64,000 nt of DNA from Moniliella sp. 'wahieum' (GCA_003971905.1 RSEE01000004.1:806001-870000), one strand, 5' to 3'. Shown: positions 21,115 to 34,149, counted from the first letter of the stretch. Numbers and translations are program-made. The notes: generated from the sequence alone by a model not told the origin.

Positions 21115-24100
21115 ATGCCCGACGCCTTTCCCCCTCTCGGGAGCAGGCGAGAGGGTGCCGGGCAGACGAGAAGACCCCAGGCCCCCAACCCCTACCTTCC
21201 TTCAGCCCAGCGCGACTTTGATCCATACCCATCCCGGCTTGCTGAGCTGAGGCGACGGGCAATTGAGCATGCGTATGCCGCCGAAGACACGATGTTGGAG
21301 CAATCAGCGTCCGGTGCGCTCTCGTCTTCCAGGGGCGACAACAGAAGGGACGGTGTGGCCTTTTTATCACAAGATTCTGCTTCTGCCCTTCGTGCAGTGG
21401 GTCTCGAGACCGAGTTGGACGACGTGCAAGACGAGCCAACAGGGGATCGGCCTCAAGTGTATGGCATGTCACGGTCATCATCAACACGCCTGGACAGGCC
21501 AGGAGGAAAGCGAGAAGGAAACGTAAATCGGGTGCTTCCACTCCCTCCAAAGGCAGTGGCCACCAAGCCAAGAGCACAAGTGAGCCTGATCGCATGCTGT
21601 CCATCGCATCTGCTCGTCCAAGACCTGATGCTCCCCTAAGGGACCATCTTGAACATTATGCCCGTTTTACTCTTGGATCCTATGATCCTTGGGACGTAGG
21701 CATGTGGAAGGACGATGTGGAAGAACAACGATGCACCCCGGATTTGGTATTGGATCCAGTCGCCTCGTCTCATGGACTGGACGTGGACCTAACTCATGCC
21801 TTGGCCCAGGTCCGAAGGATCCGGGCCACTCGTTCGGCTCTAGCAAGGTCCGCCTTTAACCAGAAGCCCTTGTCATCTGAGTCGTATGCTGCTGAGGTCG
21901 AGGCCGAAGAAGAGGTATGGAAAAATGTTGATGATTGTTGCATCAGCTCCTCTCCTCTCCCGAGGCACTTGTCCAGCGGTTCAGTCCGATTCGCTTTTTC
22001 CACAATCATGTGGTACATGGGTTGGCCGGTGTGGAAGGTCCCATTCTTGCACTTGAAGCTGCCCGCGAGGCCGAGGCGAATCGGTTTGCAGAATGGTTTG
22101 CCGATTTGGCTCGTCCCGTTGCTACTCACCAGCCAACGGCCCCGGCAGACAGTGCCAATGTTCTCCAGGATGTACCGGCGAGCAGATGCTTGTGGCCAAA
22201 GTTCAAAACAAGCTTCGTTCCCTGCTTGAGTCACTGATTCCTACTGCAGGGGCTGTGGGACCCGCCACGCAGAACCTCAACTTGGTTGCTATTCTTCTGG
22301 TGCGGTCGGTATGTCCATTCCCGATTCCTGTGCGTTCCCTGCCTAACGCAATCATTGGTTTCTAGGTATTCGCCCCACTGTTCTCACCCACAGAGGATGT
22401 ACAGTTGTGGACACTCTATTTGGCCGCCGTTGGTTGCACACTGTCCCTGCCAGCCTATTGTGGTTGCACCTGTCTCAGGCAGGACGTGCATATGCACAGA
22501 CAAGAACCAATCTGTGTTTCATGATTTGCATTCTGACCTGGACGAGGCGCTCTTGGCAATGATTCGACATGACCCATCGTGCACGCAGGCACAGATGCGG
22601 GAGCGACTGCTAGCTGATCGCATAGGTCTCCACCACTTTTACACGGCTACTCGGTCCTGTCTTTCTGCGCCTGGCGTGGTTCAAGGTGCATATGCTTATC
22701 GCTTTGCCTCGGATGTGCTCGATGATCATACGAACTTGGTGGTCGCGCTTTCCTTTCACCCAACAAGCGGAAAGATTGGTGGTCCAACCAACTATGCGAC
22801 CCTCAACTCGACGACGGGGTGTCGTTGAGTGTCGGGCTCAAGCATCGTTTGCTCGTCAGTGCTTCCTTGGTTCGCTTTGCCTCGGCTGCCGATTCGATCA
22901 CATGGGAAGAGATGGCTTCATCGGCGTTTGGCTCGGGGCTGCAAAGAGGTGGGGACGAGGACGAGTTGGCTGACGAAGGGTGGGCTGCTTCCGAGTCTGG
23001 CCAATCCCGAGCTCACTTTGCCTACCCCACCACGAGCTTGGACAATCCATCCTTGACGGGGGTGTGCGCGTAGTCGGATCCACGGGACTAGACCGTGCCC
23101 TGGCTGAACTTGGACTGCTTGACACCCCAAGTCCCTCGCGTCGACTTGAGGTACATATTCGCCGTGGTCGTCTGCTCGAGACAGCATAGTCTTGCTTGAT
23201 CATCTCTCCCACACCAATCCCGAGGCCCGGCAGCTGCCGCTCTCGGTGTCATGGGTGGGAGAGGAGGCTGTCGATGGTGGCGGTCCGCGAAGGGAATGGA
23301 TCAGCGCCTTGGTTGCTGCTCTCACAGTGCGATCGTCGGGTGAAGCGACACCGAAACCCTCGGTGGGTGCTGGCTCAGCCAGTTGGATCGTCCACGTGCT
23401 TGGCTGTTGGGGTGTGCATTAGGACTTGCCCTGCTCCATGACGTTCCCGTTCGCCCCGAATTGCCTCTCTGGATCTACCGGCGTCTTCTTGGCGCGGGAA
23501 CTACCTCATCTCCTACTGGTATGTGGCAGATGTGAACAGAGTGCGACTTTGACTTGGCCTGTCGCATGATGAAGTACACCGACGCTGTGGGAGCATGGGA
23601 CACAGGACTTGATCCAAAGACGAGACACGACATGTTGGTGATGCGCATCGATCGGTTAAAAGAGACACAAGAGCACATGGCAAGCGCCCTTTTGGGCCCG
23701 GACGTTGCGGACGAGTCCTTGGTGGAGCAGTCGTTAAGCGAGTTGGTCAAGGGATTCCAATGGATGACTCGAGGTCTTCCGTTGAATATTTTGGGCCCAG
23801 GCGATCTACGTGCCATTCTCTGTGGATCAGACTCTGTGGACGAACTACATGAGTTGGAGCTGGAGCCGGGACGGAGTGTGGACAAAGAAGGCGCGGACGA
23901 ACAGCTTCAACTTTACCTGCGGCAAGCGACACGCCACATCGGTTTTGCTGCGGAAGTCCCCTTGGATCTGCAACTACGAGATCGGTTCTGGACCCTCTTT
24001 CTCTCTGACTGGAACGCAGCCCAACGTTCATCTTTGCTTTCCTTTGTAACGGGCGTCCCGGGTTTTCATCTGGATGGCACCGCCCCGTCTCGGGCCATAC

Positions 24101-24341
24101 TTCTACCTCGTCCGCTTCGCTCAGGGAGACAAGCTCGGGTGGCCCAATGGGGTCCAGCTCGGACGTACCCGCAGTGGCTATGACACTGCACCTGGTTGAC
24201 GACCCAGCGTTTGCATCGTACGTGCCCTGGAGCAGCACTTGCACCTCCACTCTCTTCCTCCCACGGATGGCAGCGCACGAGCTGGGGCCGCGACTCGAGG
24301 TGGCGCTGCAGAACGCGACGGCCGGGTTTGGGCTCAAGTAG
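21115..24341 (+). CDS. HECT-type E3 ubiquitin-protein ligase
   Basis: HECT ligases take ubiquitin from an E2 onto their own cysteine and pass it to substrates. The start ATG at 21115 gives MPDAFPPLGSRREGAG, and about 400 residues of charged, partly disordered N-terminus follow. An intron at 22309-22365 (donor GTATGT, acceptor TCTAG) precedes VFAPLFSPTEDVQLW. The HECT N-lobe is clear at about 23236-23310 (LPLSVSWVGEEAVDGGGPRREW). The middle has FQWMTRGLPLNILGPGDL and DRFWTLFLSDWNAAQRSSLL followed by FVTGVPGF (23750-24060). The C-lobe has STCTSTLFLPRM, where the Cys at codon 24240-24242 is the expected catalytic residue, and the protein ends NATAGFGLK, as HECT proteins do. Frame breaks occur near 21480-21590, 21920, 22540, 22830, 23090, 23430-23530 and 24140. 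The subfamily (Hul4/UBE3-like or other) cannot be assigned by eye. Confidence 0.85.
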
Positions 24342-24521
24342 GGCTTGGTACAAGTAACGAACTCATTTCCAACACTTGCGATAATCTGGATAATTGCTAT
24401 TGTCGAGAATGCAAGGACTGAGGTGGCCTACTTTCCTATGAATAGATTGTACATTTGGAAGAGAAGCCCCCCCTGCTCCGTTTTCTCGTTACACACCACT
24501 AGTTCATTGAGAAGATGCATG

Positions 24522-24845
24522 TCACGAATGAGGCGCCCCAGCTTGACAATCAGCTATACTGCGAACTATCTCGTGGAACGTCCCGTCTTCAAATTGGACG
24601 ACGGTGCGTACCACAAGATGCGCGCAACGGTGCCATCTGTGCACATTCGCCTTGGCAATGAGAGAAACGCCACAGAGTGCGGGGTTGAGCTTGAAGGCCA
24701 ACATATGAACTCGCTTGCCGTTACGAGCGGGGCACTTGGCAGCAGAGACGAGAGATAGCCTCGTGTTGTTGAACGGGCCTCTCGATGCCCAACTTTCAAC
24801 CACAAAAAGTCCTTTGAATGATTCATGCCGGGTGCTCTTCCACAT
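24522..24845 (-). CDS. Hypothetical protein, 107 residues
   Basis: ATG 24845 to TGA 24522, starting MWKSTRHESFKGLFVVESW. Third codon positions are mostly G/C, like the real genes here, and the composition is that of an ordinary soluble protein with five Cys. No domain recognised and no signal peptide. It lies tail-to-tail with the HECT gene. It may be a single exon of a larger gene. Confidence 0.38.
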   Translation of the reverse strand: MWKSTRHESFKGLFVVESWASRGPFNNTRLSLVSAAKCPARNGKRVHMLAFKLNPALCGVSLIAKANVHRWHRCAHLVVRTVVQFEDGTFHEIVRSIADCQAGAPHS

Positions 24846-25736
24846 TCGCTAACACATCGTTTGCACCGCGTCGTACACTCCTCCGGATGTGGAGGTTCTT
24901 GAAATCAGCCAATGGTTATGATTGCCTTCGGCAGCCGCCGTAACTAAGTGTGCGGAGCGCAATGTACCAGTAAAGCAGGGCAGTTGACATGTGTACAGGT
25001 GAACCCGATGAAGGATGCAACGTGGATTATCTCAGTAGGCCTGTCTCATGGTGGTGCTGCACCAATCTTCAACACCAAACACGGGCCCGACCTAAGGTCA
25101 TTATCATAGTCAACAGTTCAACAGAAGAAGCAAAAACTCCACTTTCCTCGACGCCACACCCACACTCCACAATCCGCCCCACCGGCCCCGCACCGCCTCG
25201 TCTGTATCAAAGGCATGCCAAGTGTTCTCCTAGTCTGTCGAACGAGTAGCGGTGAGTCGAGGCGCAATAGAAAACCCTGGAAACCTAGGACACGGTCAAA
25301 CCAAAATCCTTCAATCCACCAGTCGAGATCGACAGAAACAACCTGCGGAAGCCCGGTCACCGGTCACCGGTCACGCTGCCGCTTTTGGTGTGGCTTGCGG
25401 AGAGGCGGCAGGGGACTGGCCGGGAGCGGCAGAAGCGGCGCCGAGCGGGACCACGTGCGCGCGTTATTACGGCGCCACATGCACCACTGCAGATCCATCG
25501 GTTGCCACATCCGTAGCCAATCAACCACCACCAGCACAACCCCCACCACCATGCTTGGTCCTGCACCAATAAAGGGGTTGGTTGGAGGGATGAGACTGCG
25601 TTTGGTTCTCTCGACCCATCTACAGTCTCCACTCCTTCCTTCCCGTCCCGCTTCAAGCACTCTTCCCGCCCCGCCCACCTGCCCCCACGCTCTTTGACTT
25701 TGCATCTCTGTGGTGCTCTCTCCCGAACACGTCGCG
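24846..25736. other. Upstream region of the GH5 gene
   Basis: Includes three head-to-tail CCGGTCA units at about 25352-25374, CCACCACC-rich sequence near 25525-25555, and a pyrimidine-rich stretch (25620-25690) just before the start codon, common upstream of fungal genes. No TATA box stands out. Confidence 0.45.
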
Positions 25737-27112
25737 ATGCAGCTCACTACCTTGCTCTCCTTCGCCGTCTCGGCTGCCACGCTGGTCTCGGCTGGCAGCC
25801 TGTCGAAACCGCAACTGGCACGCAAACATGCTGCCCGCCGCTCCGACAACACTTATACGCCAGGGCCTGGTCACTGGAACAAGACGACGCCTCTGGCCTA
25901 CCCCAAGTGGACGTGGGGGAAAAACTCTAGCGATGTTATGTACGGCGTCAACCTGGGCAACTACTTTGTCCTAGAACAATGGATGGATGCGGCCTGGTTC
26001 AACCAAACTGCCCCGGGCGCGGAGGATATGTGGCACTTTATCGAGTCGTTGGGGTCAACCAAGGCGATCGAGGTGCTGGAACAGCACTACGATACCTGGA
26101 TCAGCGAGGCTGCTGTCCAACGCATGTATGAAGCCGGTATCAATACCGTCCGTATCGGCATGGGCTACTGGTCTTGGATGAAGACGGACAGTGATGAACC
26201 GTACGTATTGACTTATATGATGCTTTGGGGTGGTAAAACTGACATCTGACATTTCACTGCGGTTTTCTCAGCTACGTGTATGCCAACGATCTCTATTACC
26301 TTGAGCGTCTGCTGGGTTGGTTGTACGACCGCGGGATGTACGCCATGATTGATATGCACGCGATGCCGGGCGGGCAAAATGGGGGTCCCACCGGTGGGCA
26401 CAACACAGCCCACTACAGTTTCTTTACCGATGCCAACCAGCACCGGGGCGACCACGTGATTAACTCGGTGGCTGACTATATCCAGAGCAGCAAGTATGGC
26501 AACGTCGTCTCTCCGTCCTGGTAGTCACGAGCCTTGCGGCAGTACTGCCTGCGCAGGCCAAACCGGTACGAAGGACCAGGGCAAGGTCCTGGCTCAATTT
26601 TACGAGCGTTCTTACAAGTCGCTGAGCCAGCGCCAGATTCCCATGGTTTTCCACCATGGCTGGGTCAAGGATCACCTGCTGGGTTGGTTGGACTTTGTCA
26701 AGGGCAAAGATCCCAGCCTACTCATTGGTTCGGACAACCCTTATCCCGGGGGCTTCTCCGCTGGCCATTCGACCAACAAGACGGAAGTCCTTGGCAAGGT
26801 CTGCGGCTATGCCAAGCAATACTCCGAGTACCCTGTCCCCGTCGTCGCTACCGAGTTTTCCATGGTCAACTCCATCTCCGACCCCAACTTCAACGCGGAA
26901 TACTACAAGGCGCAAGTAGCAAATTACGCCAAAGCAGCCGGCAGCGCGTTTTGGTCCTACCGTGTTCGTGCCAACTACGACGCTGTCCAATGGTCCTGGA
27001 CCGCCGCTTTGAACCGGGGCATGATCCCAAGCCCAACAGTACCCACCGCAGTCGCGCTGCAGCCAAGAAATTCATCGCCTCCTGGACCGATGCGTACCAA
27101 TGCGACTTTTAA
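25737..27112 (+). CDS. Secreted glycoside hydrolase family 5, exo-beta-1,3-glucanase type
   Basis: Enzymes of this type trim beta-glucans of the cell wall outside the cell. ATG 25737 gives MQLTTLLSFAVSAATLVSA, a clear signal peptide, then a basic stretch (LARKHAARR) that could be a processing site. Family motifs follow: GVNLGNYFVLEQWM, GINTVRIGMGYWSW, an intron at 26201-26271 (donor GTACGT, acceptor TCTCAG), then YVYANDLYYLERLLGWLYDRG and MIDMHAMPGGQNG. The acid/base region reads HEPCG (about 26526-26540), where NEP is expected. The nucleophile motif VVATEFSM is at about 26845-26868. The C-terminus is KKFIASWTDAYQCDF, stop 27110-27112. Two frame breaks are visible, one at 26505-26530 beside the acid/base motif and one near 27025. 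Length (about 430 residues) fits the family. Confidence 0.9.
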
Positions 27113-29311
27113 GGTGGTGGTTGCATCCCCCTTTCTATATGCCCTCTGGGACTCTTCCTGTCGTTTTCCGTTTTACCTTTTGCTCCTGTCTATCTCTCGT
27201 CTTTTGTACTCGTCTCCCTCCACCTCATCCCAGCACGCCTTTGGAACGGACATTCGTATTGCTACAACCAGTGCGCGCCCCTGTGCAAGCCACCGGCCGA
27301 GGGCGCCACGAAGGGGGCGAAAGCAAAAATAAGCATTATCGATTATCAGAGAGCGGAGCAATGACGTATACTGGAAAGAAGCTTGTTACACGCTACGTGC
27401 AAAAGTATATCGAAACGGCCGAGTGAGATGTGCGGGGTCATCGACTTGACCAAAAAACGCGTTAAATATAACGTGTTGAACATCACGTTCATCGATCAGA
27501 GTACGTCTCGTTGCATCAAAAAGAGCGTAGATAGGCCACCCCCCCCCCATCCTCCCCTGACTGACCAGTTTTGGACTGCAGGTATACTGCCCTGTTATGC
27601 TGCCTCCACAGGCGCGCACAGGCCATCTCGTGCGATAAGGAGACCGCATCATCCTCAAAGGGCATACAACCGTTGTTTTGCGCTCCTAAGTAGTAATTTA
27701 TACGCGCGCAGCCGCTCTATTTTTTATCCTTCGTCATAATGCATCATCCCACCCGTCTTGTCGCCACGTCGCTTATAGGTTGTTGATCGAATCGCTGTTG
27801 TTGAACCCCATAAGAGTCGGCGCTACCCACAGCGACGTGGTACGCTTATATGCGCGTGCTACGCTGGGGACTCGTTTCTCTGGAGTTGTATATGCCTACT
27901 GCATTTTTACCCCTTTTCCCCGCCCCTCGTCCCAGCCACACCCATTGTATATTTCTGTGCTCCTTGGGTTAAATCCGCCCCGAGGAGACTATTCCCGGCA
28001 TATGGCGCAGCCATGTCGTGCACGCTCGTATGTGCGTGTTCCCGCATACATATCCCCCAAACACGAGACGACCAGTTGCTTGTTTAGCAGAGGGTGGCGC
28101 TCACTATTCCTGCGGTGGAGTAGTAGGGGAGCGTGCGCCAGTGGGGGAGAGGGCGCAGTAGGGCGGGGTTTGCTGTCCCACGCGAGCCTGATCACAGTGA
28201 TGATTTCAGTACCATGTATACTGCGCCGAGCAGGGAAGAGCTGCGCTGGGTCGGAATTAACTGGGTCTGAAAGGGTCCTTTCAGTGCTTTGCATCTTCTA
28301 AGATAGTCCGTGTTACGCGTTACGTGGTAAGTTTGGCGTGCAGCGCGTAGCGTGTGCGCGTCACACGCGCTGCTGCGCATTGCTAGCTAATAAGCGGGCC
28401 ATTGTGTTCGGCCGCAGGCAATCCGGAGCCCAAAGCACAAGGGGTGCTCTGGGTGTTGCCACCGGTTGCCACCGGTTGCCACCCAGCACACCCCACAACA
28501 CAGTTGTCGGATGCTCGATGCCCGAAGACGCGCAGGTCCGGCGACCGAGCTGAGACAGCGGGAGGGGTGCTACCGGTGCCACGCTGTGCGCTGGGGTGCC
28601 ATGTGCATGATTGCATCATATATGGACGTGGGTGCATGATGCACAGGATGATGTCGACTGAGTACGGGTACATGAGCGAGGTGCCAGGGGCATGGCCACA
28701 CGCAAAGCTTGGGGGCTGCGGTTAAAATGGGCGGACGCCTGCGGAGGCGCGGAGAGGCTGGGCAGGACTGGGCGGCTGGATGTACATATTGCCGAGACAA
28801 TTGGCACCCTGCCAGTGTGCGCAGCCCTCATCAGCGCATTCGCACCCGCCTCCTGCGGCCTAGTGCGTGCCCCGTAAGGGCTGCAAGGACGGCCTCGGCG
28901 CCCAGGACGCCAAGGGAAGGGTGGCGCGATGTGGTGCCAGGCCGCACGGGGGCAGCCCGAGGGCGTTGCGACTGTTCTGATCTCAGAGGAGTGTCGATGG
29001 CCATCGATGGCTGATGATCGATCTGATCGATGGTTGATGGCCGTGCAGCGCCTGTTGTGCGTGTGACGTGGATGCGTGCTGGTGCTGGGCGGGGCGGGAC
29101 TGTGCTGGTCGGGGGCACCGCCCGGCCAGCTGCATTTATATTCCGAGCCCGTGTGCGTCCCTCTACCATCGGCGTGGGTTTGCGCAGCCGCAGGTATGCT
29201 GCTCCTCTCCGCCTGTCGGCTCCAGTAGAGCACGCCGCCTTGAGTGCCCTGGCCCTCCTTTCCTTCCTCCCTCCTCCCTGCCCCCGCCCCCCCCCCTCCG
29301 CCGACACCGAC
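27113..29311. other. Intergenic with repeat-like tracts
   Basis: No trusted gene. Contains a nine-C run at 27538-27546, TTACGCG / GCGCGTCACACGCGC words at 28312-28375, two exact GTTGCCACCG units at 28455-28478, and GATCGATG words at 28995-29040. The last 100 bases are C/T-rich and probably lead the phosphatase gene. Confidence 0.4.
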
Positions 29312-30999
29312 ATGCGCTCCCCTCCACCTTCAGCGCTTCCCGCTGCTCACCACACCACCTTTTCCGCTCATCTGCCCCCTGCCCCGTGGGAGCCATCACC
29401 GATATTCTCGCCCGATCTGTCCTGGTCCAAGCAGGCCCGGCCGCTTTCGTTTTCGTCCCTCATCCCCCCTCCGATGGGATTTCCAGTGACGATACAGCCT
29501 CCTCATCCGGTTTCCCATCCGACCCAGAAACCCAGGGGGACAATCCCGACCATGCTGCTATCTGTACCCACCCTTATCTTGGCCCATCACGCACAGATCG
29601 GTCCTCTTTGGCCTGGGACCCATCCTACTGTGAGGTCGGCCACCAGCAACGATCGGGCCAGATGCCTCGGGATTTAGGCCCGTATTCGGACTACCCAACC
29701 AGATGCTGGGCAGCGAGGGGGCAGGGCGAGGGGCCAGTCTTGGAACCCCCTACCACGGCTCCCCTCATGTCATTGCCATCGCCGTCCTTGAGCTGGGTTA
29801 ATACTCCACATGTGCCCTTGAAGCCGACGGAACGGCCGCTGGCGCACAGGCAAGGGGTACCTCACAACGTCTTCGCCTTTCTCGTCTAACACTGCTCCGA
29901 CCACGAATGCGCACTCACGTTCTCCCCCGACTCTTCCGTCGCCAATGGCCGCCTTGCCCGAGCCGGACGCAGAAAGTCATACTAACTTGGCGGAAGAATC
30001 GGCCCTTCCATCACCTTGTAAACGTCTAGGTCGAAAGGAGATCTCGATCAGTTGTGTTATCCCCGGATTTCTCTTCCTCGGGCCAGACATTGCCTGCGCC
30101 TCGGATGTGGACCTTCTGCACAACTTGGGCGTTCGAAGAATCCTCAATGTGGCGTGCGAAATCCCCGACGGCGGCGCGCCTGAACTCAACTTGCGAACGC
30201 AATTCCAACAGTATCGCCGCATTCCACTCCAAGACTCGATCCAAGCAGAAGGGGTAGAAGATGCGATTGACGAAGTTTGTGATTTTTGGGTATGTACATT
30301 TGGGACGTCCTAGAAAGCTATCGCGTTGTGCTTTCTCCTTGCTGACCCAGTTTCTCTGATAAGACAAAGCCGACAAGGAATCTGCACCCACCTACGTACA
30401 CTGCCGTGTAGGCCAAAGCCGTTCAGTGATGGTAGTAATGGCATATCTGATGTATGCCCGCCGTTGGCGGTGGAAAAGGCGTATCATTACGTTCCCTCTC
30501 ACATCCAACCGCCTCGCCAAACCTTGGTTTTGTCTCTGCATTGCTCCACTTTGAGCGTCGCCTGGGCCTCAACCCCCTCTCAGACTCGGGTGAATCGCGT
30601 GCCCAAGACGTGCAACTGACTTCGGCACCGCCTTCATCCTCTGCTGTATGTCAGCCAGGGATTAGGGATCCACCTCTCTGGTCCTCATGTCACACGCCCG
30701 GCATGGCCCGTAACCACAGCCCCCCTAGTCCTTCCACCAAGAAGGAGGGCTCGCGCGACCGTGCTCTCTCTTCGGCCAACTTTTCCTTGCCCGGGATTGA
30801 TGGCGGAAACGGGGCCCAGAAGAGTCTTGCTCCGTTGCGTCCCCACCTTCCTGTATTCACCCTAACGTCGGGACGATGGACGTTCTTTAGTCAGCACGCC
30901 GCTATCTCAAGGCCGCTTCCCCCGCCTCGTTCACGAATCTGGCCTTCGATTAACCCAGAACGACACCTCTGCCCTAGCGGTGCTACCGATCGCCCCTGA
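29312..30999 (+). CDS. Dual-specificity protein phosphatase (MAPK phosphatase-like)
   Basis: Removes phosphate from Tyr and Ser/Thr of signalling kinases, typically MAP kinases. The start ATG at 29312 gives MRSPPPSALPAAHH. A Ser/Pro/Thr-rich N-terminal region of about 200 residues follows, as in yeast Msg5-like enzymes, with frame changes near the C run at 29464 and near 29880. The catalytic domain starts at about 30040 (SCVIPGFLFLGPDIACAS), with GVRRILNVACE and the general-acid Asp in YRRIPLQDS. An intron lies at roughly 30290-30370. The second exon contains VHCRVGQSRS (catalytic Cys codon 30402-30404), the exact HCxxxxxR signature, then VMVVMAYLMYARRW. A frame break near 30500 precedes LGFVSALLHFERRLG. 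The tail is disordered. The exact splice sites and stop are uncertain. Confidence 0.85.
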
Positions 31000-31874
31000 T
31001 TGGCCAACAATGGCCTTCAGACCTGTGGTTGTGTTGATACCTCTTCACTCGGACTCTCCCTTCCCTCTTCCGTTCCCCCGCTTTTATCTTGCAGGCGCCC
31101 GAGCCCAACTCGCTTTGACGATTTGTACCCCCACCCCCCTCTCCCTTATTTTCCAATCCCTTCTCAACAAGCGAGTTCCTGAACTTTCAAACCCCTCTCA
31201 TTTCCCATCCCGCGCCACCACCTTTTGCGGCCCTGTCTTACTCTACCCCACCAATTCCCACTTGCCATTGTACTCTTCCTCTAACCTCGTCTGCATGTAT
31301 TATATGTTTAAGACACTGCACCACCGCCTCGTCTCCTCCCTGCTCTCTCTTTATTTTACTACCTGTAGATGGCTGAACTGTTGGTTCGGCCGTTGACGAC
31401 CTGATAGATGCATTTACGTTTCAGTCCATCTCCTTTTTCTGGCACTCTAGACCGACCCCTGTTTTCGTCAAACCAGACACTCATCTACACGTAGCGATGC
31501 GAGTGCCACCAGCGTGGCATGCATATACCAGACGATCCAGGTACGAAGCGCCACGGACCTCTGCTAACGAATATTAAAACAATGAATGCAGCTGCCAATG
31601 AACCGATGCTTGAAGCTTGAAGCGATATCTTTGTACGATTTTATGCGATCTTATACACTGGCACGTCCGATGGACCAAACACCTTTTGGGACCTCTACCT
31701 GGGAATTCCTACCAGAAAGCTCAATAGCGTTTAAGCTCCTACTATGCTCAGATCAAGACCCTTGCCTGATAACTTTAATCCCTCTTTCTTCTCTCGCCAT
31801 TATCACTCCTAGGCTCTTCCCCCTCACGTCGGAGGGGAATTTTTCGCTACTATAATACCGTACGAGGAGACCAC
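31000..31874. other. Intergenic, nothing supported
   Basis: C/T-rich sequence downstream of the phosphatase and then ordinary composition. No gene supported. Confidence 0.4.
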
Positions 31875-31945
31875 CGGGCGTAGCGTTTCCCTGTCCCAGC
31901 TTTAAGCTTTGTCAATGATATGGATGCAGAGTAGAGATGCATAGC
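31875..31945. repeat. Dispersed repeat family R1, copy B
   Basis: Shares GCGTAGCGTTTCCCTGTCCC, then CTTTAAGCTTTGTC, AATGATATGGATGCAG and AGAGATGCA with the copies at 17258, 39542 and 42255. It starts inside the core, so it is a shorter copy. Confidence 0.7.
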
Positions 31946-32158
31946 GCTTTTCCCATTTTAATATATAGTGTAGAGATAGCCTCTGACGGATGACCGCCAA
32001 TTCGTGGACCGCGAGAAGGAGCGAGAGCATCGAGAATAAACGAGCGCAGAAGACATGGAGCAAGAAAGGCGTACTGATTGTCATCACAGGGGGGGAAGAG
32101 CGAGAGAGGCGCGAAACACAAAACTTGAAGCAGTCGTGGGAAGGGGAATCATTAATCA

Positions 32159-33748
32159 TTAGGCAATATGTGTACGATAGTGAGGTACTCGCACCGATGA
32201 GATGTTACTAAGTCGTCTTCTAGGGGCGGACCGGGAGGTAGGATTCCAGTTAGAATACATGACCAGTTCACGGAAGTGGCAGGTAATGGACATGAACGTC
32301 ACAGCGGTGAAGTAAGTGGGAGACAAGACGCCAAAGACAAATATGGCGCCAATCGAGGTGAACTCGCTCCGGTTACGCATTGTGATCCCCACTGAAGTCA
32401 TGATGCAAACCATGTTGAGGGCCAAGAGCCAAACGGTGATCTTGAACCCTTCAAAGGACCGGTACAACTCACGCCACCGGTGAGGTGGATTAACCGCAAA
32501 GCTGGACACGAGCAAGGCAGAAAGTTGTGAGATAAAGTAAAAGAAAGCCTCTCGAAAAACAAGAAGGAAGAAGAGACCGGCACGGGAGATGACTTTGGTC
32601 TTCATCGCCGAAGGGTCGACTGTACCATAGGCACCATACTTTAATGAGGGGATGGCATGACGCAGCGTAACTTGGAACCAGCCCTGGGTCCAGCGCATGC
32701 GCTGTTTAACCAATGCCATGAGTGTCTCAGGTGCCGTCTCATACGATTGCACCTCAAGCATGTACTTGATCCGTGCACCGGAAACAATGGCACGTAGTGT
32801 CGAATCAATGTCTTCGGTAAGCATATGCTTTTGCATCCCGAGGGAGCGAAGCAGCGAGGCATTCCAATACCCGTTCGAACCACCAAACAAACCAAAGCGA
32901 TGCGAGCGAGCTCGTCCAGGGTGGAACACGCCATAGATCATGTCAAACTCTGCTGCGATTAAGCGAGTGAGCCACGTTTCAGAGAAGTTGTAGATACAGC
33001 ATCGACCTTGGATAATGTCCACATCACCCTTGTTAAACGCGCGAGCGACCCATTTGAGAGCGTAGCGGGGGGGTAGTGGTCAGTATCAAAAATGGCAATG
33101 ATTTCTGAATCGGATGGCAGAGAGAGGAAGTAATTGATATTGTCGGCCTTTGATGTCGAGTTGGGAACGAAATCACATGCAGATGCTTGAAAAGTGTTGT
33201 CATCTCTTGCAGCTCCGTCTCGAGAGGTTCAATAGGCTTGGGAGTGTTGTATACCACATTGATTCTCAAGCGCGAAGCTGGGTAGTCAAGCTGGGTCAAG
33301 GCATAACGGATCTGCCTCTTGATGATGTATTGCTCATTGGGAAGGTAGGCAACAAGCACGATGTCCATTTTGGGGCATTTGTGCTCATTCTCCTTTCCAT
33401 CCAAGTCCGGGAAGCCAACCTTGGCGACTTTGCGACGAGCCCGCCGAGACTCAATATTAGGCCGGATGGAGGCAGTGGCTTCACCGAGGACAGCGATGAC
33501 AACAAATGTCTGGATCCCAATGTAAGCGTACCACAGCCCCGCGTTGAGCGATGCCGGGATAAGGATGTAGAAGAAGAGGCTGGAAACAAAGTACGTGATC
33601 ATCAACGTGAGAGGGGTCCCTGCAAAGACGCAACAGTCACGTTAGCTTAGTCCAAGCAAAAACTCCATATGGGGAGTGCACCACACATACATCCAATGAT
33701 CCATGTTGATGCACGTTCAAACGAAGGAAGGCGCACCAGGGATGTCAT
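32159..33748 (-). CDS. Membrane glycosyltransferase family 2, processive polysaccharide synthase-like
   Basis: Proteins of this build use a nucleotide sugar to extend a polysaccharide at a membrane. Exon 1 (33691-33748) starts MTSLVRLPSFERASTWIIG. An intron at 33620-33690 follows (donor GTATGT, acceptor TGCAG). Two N-terminal membrane segments (MITYFVSSLFFYILIPAS; YAYIGIQTFVVIAVLG) lead to the catalytic domain. Its motifs are MDIVLVAYLPNE, FDTDHYP (the DxD), MLTEDIDSTLRA and KQRMRWTQGWF (the Q-x-x-RW motif). At least three membrane helices follow (LFFLLVFREAFFYFISQL; ITVWLLALNMVCIMTSVGIT; FVFGVLSPTYFTAVTFM). The stop is at 32159. Two frame breaks lie at about 33160 and at the G run 33071-33077. 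The sugar substrate cannot be told from sequence. It is divergently oriented to the acyltransferase gene at 37483. Confidence 0.85.
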
Positions 33749-34149
33749 GGTCGGATCTTTCGTAGGGGGGGGGGGACGCCCAAAGGAAAAGGGGAGTCGC
33801 GGCGGAAGGGATGTTGTATTGTCCGTGCCAGGCCGTGGAGAGCTGGTCTTTCAGTTTAATGAGGAACAAGCTTTTATACTTCGTACAACTTTGCATAGTT
33901 CCCGATAAAAGCTTTTCCGTTGAACTTTGACTATAGTGACTTGTTTTCACAGTACTTGACGTATTACGGCTGTGACATGTGACGTCGGCAACGGTGTTTC
34001 AATCGCAGACGATCGGTACGCGCCATGTCACAGTCGGTATAATCATCCGGTTCACTTGCATCACCTGGGCCACTAAAATTGCCTATTGCCTGCTTTATGA
34101 CCTTTACCGCCGACATGAGAGGCCGGAGACGAGGCCAGGCGTGATTCAT

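Noticed and set aside
20816-21604. 262-codon minus-strand frame
   Set aside because: It overlaps the HECT gene N-terminus, has no domain and no consistent composition. It is a shadow frame.
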